This document shows positions 35,646-46,113 of a stretch of DNA of 64,000 bases, piece after piece. The notes beneath the pieces were generated by a model. The model was given only the letters and a program-made list of their open reading frames with translations. It was not told the DNA's origin and made no database searches. The stretch covers positions 19,175,207-19,239,206 of the forward strand of contig NC_064769.1 in assembly GCF_011397635.1 (NCBI RefSeq), in the 5' to 3' direction. The position numbers and the translations under genes were made by a program. This DNA comes from Epinephelus fuscoguttatus. Its lineage: Eukaryota; Chordata; Actinopteri; Perciformes; Serranidae. The stretch's first letter is position 1; every line of letters starts with the position of its first letter.

Positions 35646-38600
35646 CTGCAGGGAAACACAGTAAAAAATGTTTTGCTGCTACGTTTTTGTTATATCGCCA
35701 TCAGTTGGTTGATATATCTGAGCTAGATTTAGCCCAATATTAAACCACCATAAATAGGGCACTCACATGGACAGTTCTTGTTGTAGATTCTGATCAAGAC
35801 CAATGATGGGAGTGTTGGCTGATCCAGGGTAGCCTGTATCGACACTGCTCTCTCTCTCCAGCTTCCTATCCACCTCAGGGCGCAGCATGGGAGCTACAGT
35901 CCACTGTGTTTCTGGAACTTGGATGTGAGCACTGTAGCGGTTTGTCCCGAGGAGAGCAGTGTACTTGCGCTCCAGCAAGCTGAGGGAAGTGAGGACAGCA
36001 GGCGCAGAGGCTTTGACACGGATCACCACTCCTTCATCAGCTGTGCCTCCAACTCCTCCTCCCTTCTCTTTCTTCTTTTTGCCATGATGTCCTAGCAGCA
36101 CCCTCCTATCAGCCCAGCGGACCATCCACTCCAGCAGCCTGCCAAGTTTTGGAAACTGAGCCTCTAGTTTAGGGTCTAGGCCCTGCTGAAGTTCAATCAC
36201 AGCTTCAACAGAAGTTGAGGAGCCAAGTTTCAAGCTCTCTGATTGCCGCCCTGTGGTAATGGCACTTCGAATAGCACTAGTATCAGATCCATAGTGTCCC
36301 CCCTTCAGTTTTTGGCCTGAATGCACACTGCTTTGCTGTTGGAGCCCAAACAAACCTTTACGCCTGCCTGTGCTTAGCCCAGGAAGAGAACTGACAGAGA
36401 GGCTTGCTCTGGATATGGGTGCTTCACTCCAGACAGAGGAAGTCTGCATATCAGTTGCTGCACCTTGTTTGACAGGCTTGTAGCAGTAGCCGGCTCTGAA
36501 CACTGGAAGATCATTGCCCACGTGTTTTCTGGCTGGATGGTGCGCATCTCTTTGGCGGCGATGAATGGTTGTGAGCACATCAAAGGTGAGAGAATGCAAC
36601 TCTCTCTCCCTCAGCTGGGAGGAGAAGCCCCTCAACAGAGGAAGTTCATTACCTGAATCCCCTCCATCCACACTGTCCTTCTCTAGCACATAGCTGAGGA
36701 AGAGCTCCAGGAAATTTAGATACTCGTCATCTTCCAGCTCAAACTCCCAGGTGCCAACCACTGGTAAGGAGGGCTGCTCATTCTCCTTGGCGTCGTCTGG
36801 GTGACTCTCCTCCTTGATGACGCTTTCAATCTTAACAGCAGTCTTCTTTGCATGCTCTCTGTCTCTTGATGTTTTAGCTTTTTTGCCCCTGCTAAAAAAA
36901 ACAACACAGAGCACAGAATAAGGCACAACACAGATATATGAAACCTCAATGTAATGGTATTGCAACTATTCCACGCTGGCTACCTTGTTGTGGCTCTGCT
37001 GTGCATTTCAGGAGAGACGGCCTCAGATGTATTATCCACTGTGTCTCCATCGCTGTAAACTGGGGGGAACCCAAAGTCAGTTAAGGTGCTGGTGCTCAGA
37101 CTTGTACCCAGTGAGAATTGCTTCCACACAGCCATCCCATGTTTGCTTCCCCTGTCTTCCTGTTCCTCCTCCTTCTCCCACAAATGGAGCTCAGGGGGCG
37201 CCAGATGCCTCGTCAAACGCCCAAGATGTTTTCTCCTCTGCCTGAATTTGTCTTGAATGACGATCATCATCAACTCGTTCACCTCCTCTTTTTCGCCCTC
37301 TAGAAGCAAATGGAATAACATAGATTGACATTTATAACATATGTTTAAGGAGTCGTGGACAATAAGTAAAATCAGCCTACATCCCTCACTTAAAGGAATA
37401 CATCGAGTGTTGAGGATGGGTGCTACGCTTCGGTGACAACACTGTTCCACCACCATGAGTCGGGAAAGCATTATAAGCACTAACCGCTGTACAAGCTTAG
37501 TGCAGAGCGATGCCAATAAGCTAGCCAGTGGGATACACACACAGGGACTCACATGCATGCGAGGACTGTCCGTCTACTACCACAAAGAACAGAGAGCTGC
37601 AGAATACAACAGACAGCAGTAGCGTGATTTCAATCTCTGCTCCGGAGGCCATAACTCTAGTGGTTTGCTGCTATATTGATGCTCTGAATGTCGCACACAG
37701 CTTCTTCAAAATAAAGAAATCAGTCTCTAAAAAGTGACATTTTTACAGTAGAAGTGCTGTATAGTGCTTCAAAGCAATTATTTTAAAACGGAAGTGTTCG
37801 TACCAAGGACATTGCATCGCTTCAGCCTCTGCAGCAGTGAGTTATACTTTTCTCTCAGAGCGACTCTTACAGACTCTTCCTCCTCTGGGAAGGCACGTAC
37901 CAACACATCTGCCACCTACAAAGAGGGACAAGCAAGGATGAGAATTTTATTCACTCAAGGTCATTCTATTTCACTTCAATAAGCACTGTTTATGTAAGAA
38001 AAGGGCATGGAAAAGTCACCAGAGAGAGGGGAGGAAGTTCAGACACAAGGCTGAGCAGTATGTCCTGGAGGATCTCCTCAGCGTTGAGAAAGCAAGAGAA
38101 AGGCAGGAAGCGACAGGCCCAGCGGAGAGCATCAACACAGGTAGCTCTCACTTCTGAACCACCAGGGATCTACAGGATACAAATACACACAGATATTTAC
38201 AGGACCTAATGGGCATATTTATACATAAACATGTCATCAAACACAAATGGAATACCTGCTCATCTCCACCATGCTGTCTGGCTGCCTGATACTTCCTGCA
38301 GGAAATGGAGAGCTGGTCCCTGACATGAAGCATCCAGCATAAACCACACAGCTCCCTGAAACAGACTTGTAGGAAAAATATAGTCAATAAGCACTATTTG
38401 AAAGTACATCATTGATTATGATGCCCAAAATTCACTATGAGTGGCGTCTTACTTATAGTTTGAATGGTGTCAGGGTCCAGGTGACCGTCTTTGTTAGGCC
38501 CCCGTCTGAAGAATCCACGGCAGGTGACGAACTTCATCAGGCCCTCTGGGAAAGCCTTTTCTTCTTCAGTGGCTGATGGATAGGAGTACTTCTTCTTGAT

Positions 38601-41600
38601 CTGAAAACATCATCAGATATTTGCACTACTTATTTCTTTTTTGCATGATAAACCAATAAAAGTATGGTAAAATGAAAAAACAGCATTTCTTTAGAAAAAC
38701 TGGACTGTCGCCATCAAACTGTAAGCCATACTTGAGGACCTTCAGTTCTCTTATTAAACCAAATCAAAACCCCATAGTCTTTGAAAGTACCTTGTATAAT
38801 ACGTGTCTGGCACGGCGCAGATTACTGATGTACCACTGAGCAGCAGGATGGCAACAACGTGCAGATCTCAGAAGTAACAGTAATCTCTGAAGAACTCCAG
38901 ACACTTTGTGACGTGATGCAACCTCTGCAAATTGCCCCGTTGTCCCTACTGGGTCCTGAACATGAGACACACATATTTAATTTTATAATTCACATGTTCA
39001 TACTGTTTGTAAAAGCTGATCTTCTGTTACGTACCTGTGTGTTGGGGGAAGGCTGAGGGCAATAAAGAGGTGGCGAGGGCAGATACAGTCCATTGGGCAC
39101 CAAGGCAGGCAGACAAGAACACAGGTCTTTGGCTGTATCCAGCAAGGAAGACAAGGGTGATGACGTAACGTTCACTCCAGCCATGACTGAAGCCTTCAGA
39201 ATCTCCTGTATGGAAACCTGTAACAAATCCCAGTCTTCTCCTTCCAAAGGGTCTGGTAAAAGAAGTGGAGACAAAGCACAGATTCCAATTAAACGGTGCT
39301 ACGTGCATTGTGGTCCTCTTACCATTGTCAGATCTCACCAACCTGTAAAGCTCTTGTCACCATCTTCATCTCTGTGCTCTTGGGAGTCAGACTTACTGCC
39401 AAGAAGACACTCCAACTCAGCCTGAAAAATGCTGTCTGGTTCTAAAGCTGTTGGGAGGTGGAGCTCTCTCCTCCTGAGCCTGTCATAAAAGATGTCATTG
39501 AGATGTGCGTGAAAACAAATATGGTAAAAGTTTGAAATTGAATTTATTCTAGTGAATATACTGTATGCTTTCAAACTGACTGAGTGAAGTCGAAGTGGTC
39601 GGCGCAGTAATTCGTATACGCCAAGCTCAGAGAGGCTGCTGTCTTCCAGTCCCCAAGATGGTAAGCCAACCACACAGTCTCAGGAAGCAGACCCCCAAGC
39701 AGGAGCAGGTCCTGGGCGTAGTCTACTGTCCATACTTCTGACAGCTGCTGCTGACGCACTGCCCTAGCCACCTCCTCCTGACACAGTGGCACCAAGCGCC
39801 CAACACTGGAGGCTGAAAAAGACCGTATTACCTAATAGCAATAAAACTTAAAAAATATATATTTTTATCTAGCAAAAATTATAGAAACACACCATGAGGT
39901 AGATGTAGTGGAGGCAAGACGGTAACATGGTGAGGGGGCAGGATGTAGAGGGGTTGGTTGGTGAAGTAAGAGGCCATGAATCTCCCCAGGGTCTGAACCA
40001 CAGCACAAGCTGTGTCACTGTGAAGGTCCATTGGCAGCCACGGGCAGGGAGGAGAGTCTGCTGCAGTGCAGGGCATAAAAGCAGAGCTTATAACTAACTA
40101 CAGAGACTGAGAATGAGGTCATTTGTGATGAAGCACAGTGTGCTGCAGTAACTGTGTCAAACTACTGATCATCATGGAGCAAGATCTAAGTTTCTAGCAG
40201 CTGGATTATTTCATTCTTCTCAGAGTGATAAGTGCCAAAATGACGGACAACTCCCCCATTTACTACATTCATAATCCAGAGAGATGTTGGAAATAGATTA
40301 ACCAGATAAAGCAAAAGAGAGGACATGTCTCTTTGTCCCCATAACAAAAACATATTTTTGGCCACACAGCCTTTAAAGGGAGACATTCAAAGCTAACTCA
40401 CCGCTACAAGACTGAGTAATTATGGACCATTGCTGACCTGTCATGTTGTCTTTCTGGTGTCCGGCCCTGTGCAGGATGAGACGGGCCATGTGGTCCCCTA
40501 ACTCCTGAGCTTCTCTCAGACGGTACTGGGATAACAGACTGTATAGGAGTGCCAGACAAAGACGTGTCTCCTTGAAAACGGCACGATCAGAGCCTAATGG
40601 AAAGATTTATGATTACTATTTCAGACTGATGATGAGCATGTGGTGTACTTAAATGAAAAAATGTAAGCAGTGGTTCTTACTTTTGTTACTCTCCTCACAA
40701 ATTTGTGACTGCCATGTATCAGCACTTTTAGGGTACGAGCCAAACAGGAAAAGGTGTTCACCTGGGGGAGAGGAGGGAAATAGTAGATACATTCATGTTT
40801 AACTCTAAGTCTTTTTTTGACCTGAGCCACAGATACATTGTTTTGCATTCGGTTTGATTTGATTTAAACTCCCCAGTTTACTTCCTGCTTCTAGTACAAT
40901 TATTAAAGTTAGATAATTAGTCCTTCTGCTACAGACCTGGGTAACTCAGCAGTGCAGGACCCTCCTCTAGCCTTTCTCCTGTAGCCTGCAAAGCTGTTTG
41001 GATCTGGGACATGATGACGGACAACTGCTGCTGTTCCTCCTCCCAGCCATCACAGCCTTGAAAGCTTTTCAGTTCCTCCATATACTGCAGGGTGATCTTG
41101 TAAACCCACTGCCACACTCCAAACAATCTGGTCAAAAAGGAAAATCATCAGTCTTGTTGGACTTTGTGACAAATTTAAATTCCAGGCAAAACATGACATG
41201 CAATGACTAAGGTTGGGATCCACAGCAATAAATAGTGGACAATTAAAAACACATAAAAAGCCAGAGAGATGGTCTGTACCTGCTAGACGGTCGCTGGGGA
41301 ACAGATTGTGCCTGACGTACAAAACTGGACTTCTGTTCCTTCTCATGCTGTAACAGAGGCACACAGTGTGCATCGGAAGACCAGAGATGTGACTCCTTCT
41401 CTGCAGAGGACCAGACAGTTTTTTGCTGCAGGCTGTAGGTGTGATCAAGACAATCAGAGACCAGCTCCAAGACATGCAAGACAGACGATAGACTATGAGA
41501 AGATAACTGACAGTGACCAGTCTGGTGGGACTCAGGGTGAGGGGTCAGCAGGAGGCGAATCAGCCGTTTACTGAGCTCCACCACCAGCCCCAGGCAGCAT

Positions 41601-44600
41601 GGCCCATCTGAGTGATTGCTATCCCAGGGAAGAAAAGACAGAAGGGCTTTGAGAAGGTGCAGCAGGCAAGGAGAAACCGAGATATTTGTCTTCCCTGTGT
41701 TCTCGGAGCTGGGGATCAGATGGAGTAGAGCAGCAAGTCGCACCACACAGTAGAGGGTGTGCTGCAGCAGACGAGTTCTGTTGTCCACAGTGTTTCCGAG
41801 AGACATGCCAAACGCCCAAGCTGTTAACAGCTTAGTCTGGATTTTTCCAAGTTCACGATAAAGACGAGGTGTCTTCCTCTCTGTATCACAAAAGTCCCTA
41901 TCAAAATCTGGGCTAGTGTCGGCCCTTGTGTCCAGGGCGTGGAGTGTGTCAAACATTGAGGCAAACTCTAGACGTCCACCATCCTCCATGTGAGAACCAG
42001 CAGGAGGTCCGTCTATGTCAGAGTCATCCTCAAAGAAAGTCTAGGAAGCCACACAAACAAGCAGCGGGTTAAAGACTGGTAACATAAGTAAAGTAAGCAA
42101 CTAAGGGCCCTTTCACACCTAACTCATTTGGTCCAGACTTTAAGACTTTCAGTTTGAGTTAAACCAAAATTACAAATGTTAAAACTCGCTTGGACCACAT
42201 TCTGGACCAAAAAGCCAAAAATCTTGGTTTGACAAAAAGAGGTGATGTCATTACAGATCAGACTGAACCTTGGTGGTGAAAACATTTTTTGTATGGTTCC
42301 AACTTTCGGACCAGTAACAGGAAATTTTGGCAGGCTATCATCACAATAGGTTATCAGATGCACTATAGTAATTTGATAGTCATTGTTAGCAGTAATCTGG
42401 CATTAAAATGTCCATATAGCAGAGAAAGTTGCTTTTTTAATGAGACAATGGGCTATAAACTTTAAGACAGTGATAATATGTCAATGCTGGTAAAAAAAAA
42501 AAAAAAATGATAGGGATGGGTGAGAAACCTGATTTATAATCTGCTTTTTACCTTCATGTAAAAACGCAGCCACAGTCAGTGTATATAGTCCACTGACAAA
42601 CCTCGAAATTTAAAGCTATACCTTTCTATCTTACACTATTTGACTGACCTGTACTTTTTCAAGAAGCTCCTTGGTACCACCCAGTGTCCCCTGATCCTGC
42701 AGGAAAGGTGGCAAAGTGGATCCATCTGTAGCTGCTGAAATGACAGAGTCTGCGGTGTTGGGCCCACATGTGACAAGGGTGCTGTCAAGATTCAGGCAAG
42801 ACAAGGACTCCAACCATGCTCTCGCATGTATCTGAAAATAAGAAAATGTAATGAGAAAACTGTATCGTCAAGAATAGCTCTGCAGAGAGTACAAAAAAGG
42901 GGAAGCTAAGTAAGATCCCTGTTCTAGAAGTCCCTGAGTTACCACCTGTGATTTATCCAGTATCCGACTGGCCTTCTCAAGGTCCTTGCTTGCATCCTTT
43001 ATTAGTGTTTTCAGCAACAGGGCAGGAGAAGGCCTATCTTGCACCCTCATAACTGTGGCCATGTAGCCATCAGACACAATGAGGTACATTAGCCGTGGAT
43101 GCCAGGTCACGGAATACCGCTGCCTCAGGACATCCCGCACAGACAAGCTAGAGCTGGACAGAGAGGGATCTGCTTTCCCTGCAGACATTGGTGCCCTGTA
43201 GAGGGAAAGTATCAGGAACATAATCAGAAGTTTAATTTATAATGAAAATAATCATTAGTTACCACCCTAAATTATACAAAATAAAATAGGACATGTTTCA
43301 CACTGGATTTGTACAACTCTTGGAACAACAGACAGGTGAGATGCAATGAATTGGCTCACATAGGGAAGAGTGTAAATGAGGAAATCAATGGCAAAGATGA
43401 CTGCAGATGAGAGAGGAGGAATAAGAATTAAGAAATATCAGCACAAATAAATCAATAAATTGTAACAAGGGCTCATGAGTGAGGCAAAATGTCTCAAATG
43501 TGCACCGGTAAGTGACGAGAGGGTGCAGGGGTAGGAAGTGTGCAGGCCCAAAGTCAACACTGCAACCACAGCTTGTTAGAGTGAGGAGCCCCCCAAGGCG
43601 AGCCAACATAAGAAGGGAGCCTCTCTTCAGAACACAGGCCAGGAACAGACCACCTGGTGACCAGCTCACACTGCCCACCCAGTAGGACCTAAAAGAGAAG
43701 ATATGTAAAGTATATTGGTAAATAAATACACACTGTACATCAAAGATATGAAAGAGGTTCTAATGACATTCAGGTGAAGCAACACATCCTTTAGTGGCAA
43801 TCATTTCCTGGTGTCTTGCATCTTGGCAGTCTTGATACAATTGTGCAGACATTGTTGTCTTTGCTGGTGATGCTGATAGGTAGTCATTCCCATTTTATAT
43901 TTAGACAGTCTGGAAATGGCGTGCTTAACACAGACACACTGTTGACACTACTATGTTTGTTTAGAGTAGTGAAGAATGAGTCACAAAGCTTCACCAGCAA
44001 TATTTTAGACAGTGTGACTGAGCAGATGTTGACCCCAGGTTAAACCCTCACATTGGCTGATGACTGCATAACACCAACATGCTTTCTGTACCTTATGTAT
44101 TTAGAGGGGATGTCCATTTTCTTGCTTCCACATCCTCCAAGGCCACTTGATATTGAGACAAAATTCTGTGTGCTCACAAAGAGGACCTGTGTGGCCTGCA
44201 TTCAACAGGAAATACAAATCATGGGTCACATTTTGTAGAGATGGACAGACCTGGAAAAACTTATAAAGATGTGAAAAAAGAAACAGATAGGCCTCACCTT
44301 TGGCTGTCTCTGGTTCAGGACTATGGCTAACAGTCGGCCATCTGGGGAGAAAGCTGGCACCAAGGCCCCTCTGGACTTCACTGGTTGGCAGGGCGGGGTG
44401 AGACGAGACATGGGGTATGTCTTGGTGGCCCACTGTATGCTGTATCCCACAGAGCTACAAAGAGAAATACGTACTTTTAACCACTGTAACACCCAGTGAG
44501 AGCCCTGCCTGTTATATAGACCTGCTCACTCACCCCGCTCTCATGTGGCCTTCTTCCCATTGAATTTTCAGGCAGGTGAGGACTAGCTTCTTCCCAGATG

Positions 44601-45564
44601 TGAAAACAAAGGCTGATAAGCAGGCATCACCCATAACCTGAGCGAGTTTGTGGAAAGATAAAATAAGATATAATATAATAAGAGTCATTTACTGAAACAT
44701 ATGACAACATGTTAAATATGTATTCTATTCAGACCTCTGTCTTGATGAAGATGGTGTTTTGGGATGCTTCTTTGTCTTGTGAGGAAGGCAGAATGGAGTC
44801 TTCAAGGGGTTGTATATGTGCCCAGTGTCCCTTGACCGTGCCATCTCGTACCCCCGTCAAATCCCTGACATCCATACACTCCCACAGGAACACTTGCCCT
44901 GTTATGGCTACCACGAGCACACGCTTTCCATCCCCTGAAACTTGGAGTGACAGTCTTGTGGCATTCCCTGTGAAAACATACACACATAAATCCAAAGACT
45001 TCCCCATCTTCCAGGTAACTTTACACATGTACATATACTGCACATACCTTGAACAGCATTGGTCATCTGAGCTACTTCTGGGACCGCTGCAGCAGTCTTC
45101 AACAAGTCTTTATCCCTGTTCCACAGAAACAGCTCTCCTGAGACCAGAAGTCCACACAGCCACATACCTGGAAAAGGAAAAGTGACAACAAATGTACTCT
45201 TTGAAATGACAGCAGACTTGTGTTTTGCTTTGGGTTTGCACATTAAACTCACCATTGTGGGATGAAGCCATTGTCACCACACTGTTGAGCAAAGGATGGA
45301 GTTTAGGAGTCCTCTTCTTGGTGCGTCCAGACACCATGTTGATCTCACTGATCCGTTTGTCATCTAACAGGAACACAGACTCCTTCTCCTAAAGAGGGAC
45401 ATGACACAGGATCACAGTCGTGTTCCTCTGACAAGGGAGGCAAAGTTTCAGTGTCTCTGGCTGAAATGTTTGACAGTCCTCACCTTGCCAAGCCAACAGA
45501 ATCGCGGCCATGGTTTCTTCCGTTTGATGCTGGATGACAAAACAACCTCCAGCTTTAGCTCCAT
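28608..45564 (-). CDS. cplane1: CPLANE1 (C5orf42/JBTS17), ciliogenesis and planar polarity effector complex subunit 1, complete
   Basis: CPLANE1 is a subunit of the CPLANE complex (with INTU, FUZ and WDPCP), which acts at the base of the primary cilium in recruiting intraflagellar transport proteins. Human mutations cause Joubert syndrome 17 and OFD6. I reconstruct 48 coding exons with continuous phase, about 3,169 codons, against about 3,197 aa in human. The N-terminus (MELKLEVVLSSSIKRKKPWP ... FLLDDKRISEINMVSGRTKK) and blocks such as LFGVWQWVYKITLQYMEELK, CFRELCGLCWMLHVRDQLSI and VGTWEFELEDDEYLNFLELF are clearly family-specific. The C-terminus ends SKIDWAAVERMVAAEDD. It overlaps no other gene and is transcribed toward the kinase. 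Exon lists are in the three block entries below. Identity is very secure; uncertain points are the 3' end of exon 31, the acceptor of exon 43 and the alternative donors of exons 9 and 43. Confidence 0.96.
35767..42040 (-). CDS. cplane1: CPLANE1 exons 11-25 (central region)
   Basis: Exons: 42040-41280, 41127-40937, 40761-40681, 40593-40438, 40060-39893, 39812-39581, 39479-39343, 39252-39035, 38955-38791, 38600-38453, 38365-38256, 38169-38020, 37915-37804, 37299-36984, 36888-35767. They encode an alpha-helical, leucine-rich region followed by a charged linker. Conserved signatures include GRLEFASMFDTLHALD, LCLALLYSLLSQYRLREAQE, YILPPHHVTVLPPLH, DLLLLGGLLPETVWLAYHLG, LRRARHVLYK, AFPEEEESVRVALREKYNSL and QFSLGTSLSTSTLTDFG. 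Exon 25 (1.1 kb) carries a lysine-rich stretch (GHHGKKKKEKGGG) and has a NAGNAG acceptor (start at 36888 or 36891). No disabling change is seen. Confidence 0.93.
42103..42330. mobile_element. Non-autonomous DNA transposon (MITE) fragment in CPLANE1 intron 10
   Basis: Starts with the phrase gggccctttcacacctaact, a familiar terminus of a fish MITE family, followed by ggtccagactttaag-type text. A matching inverted terminus and target duplication were not found, so it looks truncated. Family assignment is from memory only. Confidence 0.4.
42649..45564 (-). CDS. cplane1: CPLANE1 exons 1-10 (N-terminal beta-propeller-like region)
   Basis: Exons in transcript order: 45564-45484, 45388-45253, 45167-45048, 44967-44735, 44637-44534, 44454-44298, 44195-44092, 43688-43506, 43195-42946, 42831-42649. 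This part encodes about 517 residues with WD-like strands (GLLVSGELFLWNRDKD, VVAITGQVFLWECMD, SRGALVPAFSPDGRLLAIVL, GSVSWSPGGLFLACVLKRGS, LMYLIVSDGYMATVMRVQD). These suggest a degenerate N-terminal propeller, the best conserved part against human. The exon 4 donor is a non-consensus GTCTGA, but the phase and the continuation VMGDACLSAF support it. Exon 9 has two in-frame donors 3 nt apart (ends at 42946 or 42943). Confidence 0.92.
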
Positions 45565-45620
45565 GTTTAAAAGACAGCATCGGTGCCTACTCTTGGTTTT
45601 GGGAGGGTTTGCAGGATCTC

Positions 45621-45913
45621 ACTAGACAAGCAAGACGTTTAAGGTTAGCAGACAAGCAACAATTTTACATGTTGCACTGTAAACAACATGATTAGCGACG
45701 CAGCTAGTAAGAAATATTACTCTTAATTGTGTATATGTTAACAGAAGAGTGACGTATACTGACAATGTCAAAGTACCGTGTTGTTAGCTGGTGTTATACA
45801 TTGATTAAACCAACAAAAACCATCACCAATGTTAACCATACCGTTAACTAGCATTAGCCACCTAGCTAATTTTGTTCACTGCGCGGAGCATTGGTTCCGA
45901 CAAAAAGCCTTAC
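45621..45913 (-). other. cplane1: Probable CPLANE1 5' UTR intron
   Basis: On the minus strand a strong donor CAG/GTAAGG (exon end 45914) and an acceptor TTGTCTAG (next exon starts 45621) bracket about 293 bp upstream of the start codon. This implies a non-coding first exon ending at 45914, then a second exon 45621-45484 that carries the ATG. Read from splice consensus only. Confidence 0.55.
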
Positions 45914-46099
45914 CTGAGCACTCACACTACATTGGTTATAGTCAAATGTTGAAGGGCTCACATTTTTTGGTCGTGTAAATGTTAATATAACTACAGTATT
46001 ACATGTTTAACCGCAGCTAATCATGAAATATTTCGAAACTCCCTCCGCTCCCGTAGCCAGAATTTTTTCCCATGATCCTCTAGGAGGAAGCTTCAACGC

Positions 46100-46113
46100 G
46101 TTGCCGTAGGAAC
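46100..46113 (-). promoter_or_regulatory. cplane1: RFX X-box in the CPLANE1 promoter
   Basis: GTTGCCGTAGGAAC fits the RFX X-box consensus GTHNYY-N2-RRNAAC at all constrained positions. It lies about 190 bp upstream of the predicted first-exon donor and about 540 bp upstream of the start codon, in a short CpG-containing patch. RFX factors drive many ciliary genes, so an X-box here fits CPLANE1's role. The match is seen directly; RFX binding is inferred. Confidence 0.65.

Noticed and set aside
40381-40437. Extra CPLANE1 exon suggested near the exon 14 donor
   Set aside because: The donor at 40438 and acceptor at 40060 join in phase and match the family; the intervening sequence has no acceptor-donor pair that keeps the frame.
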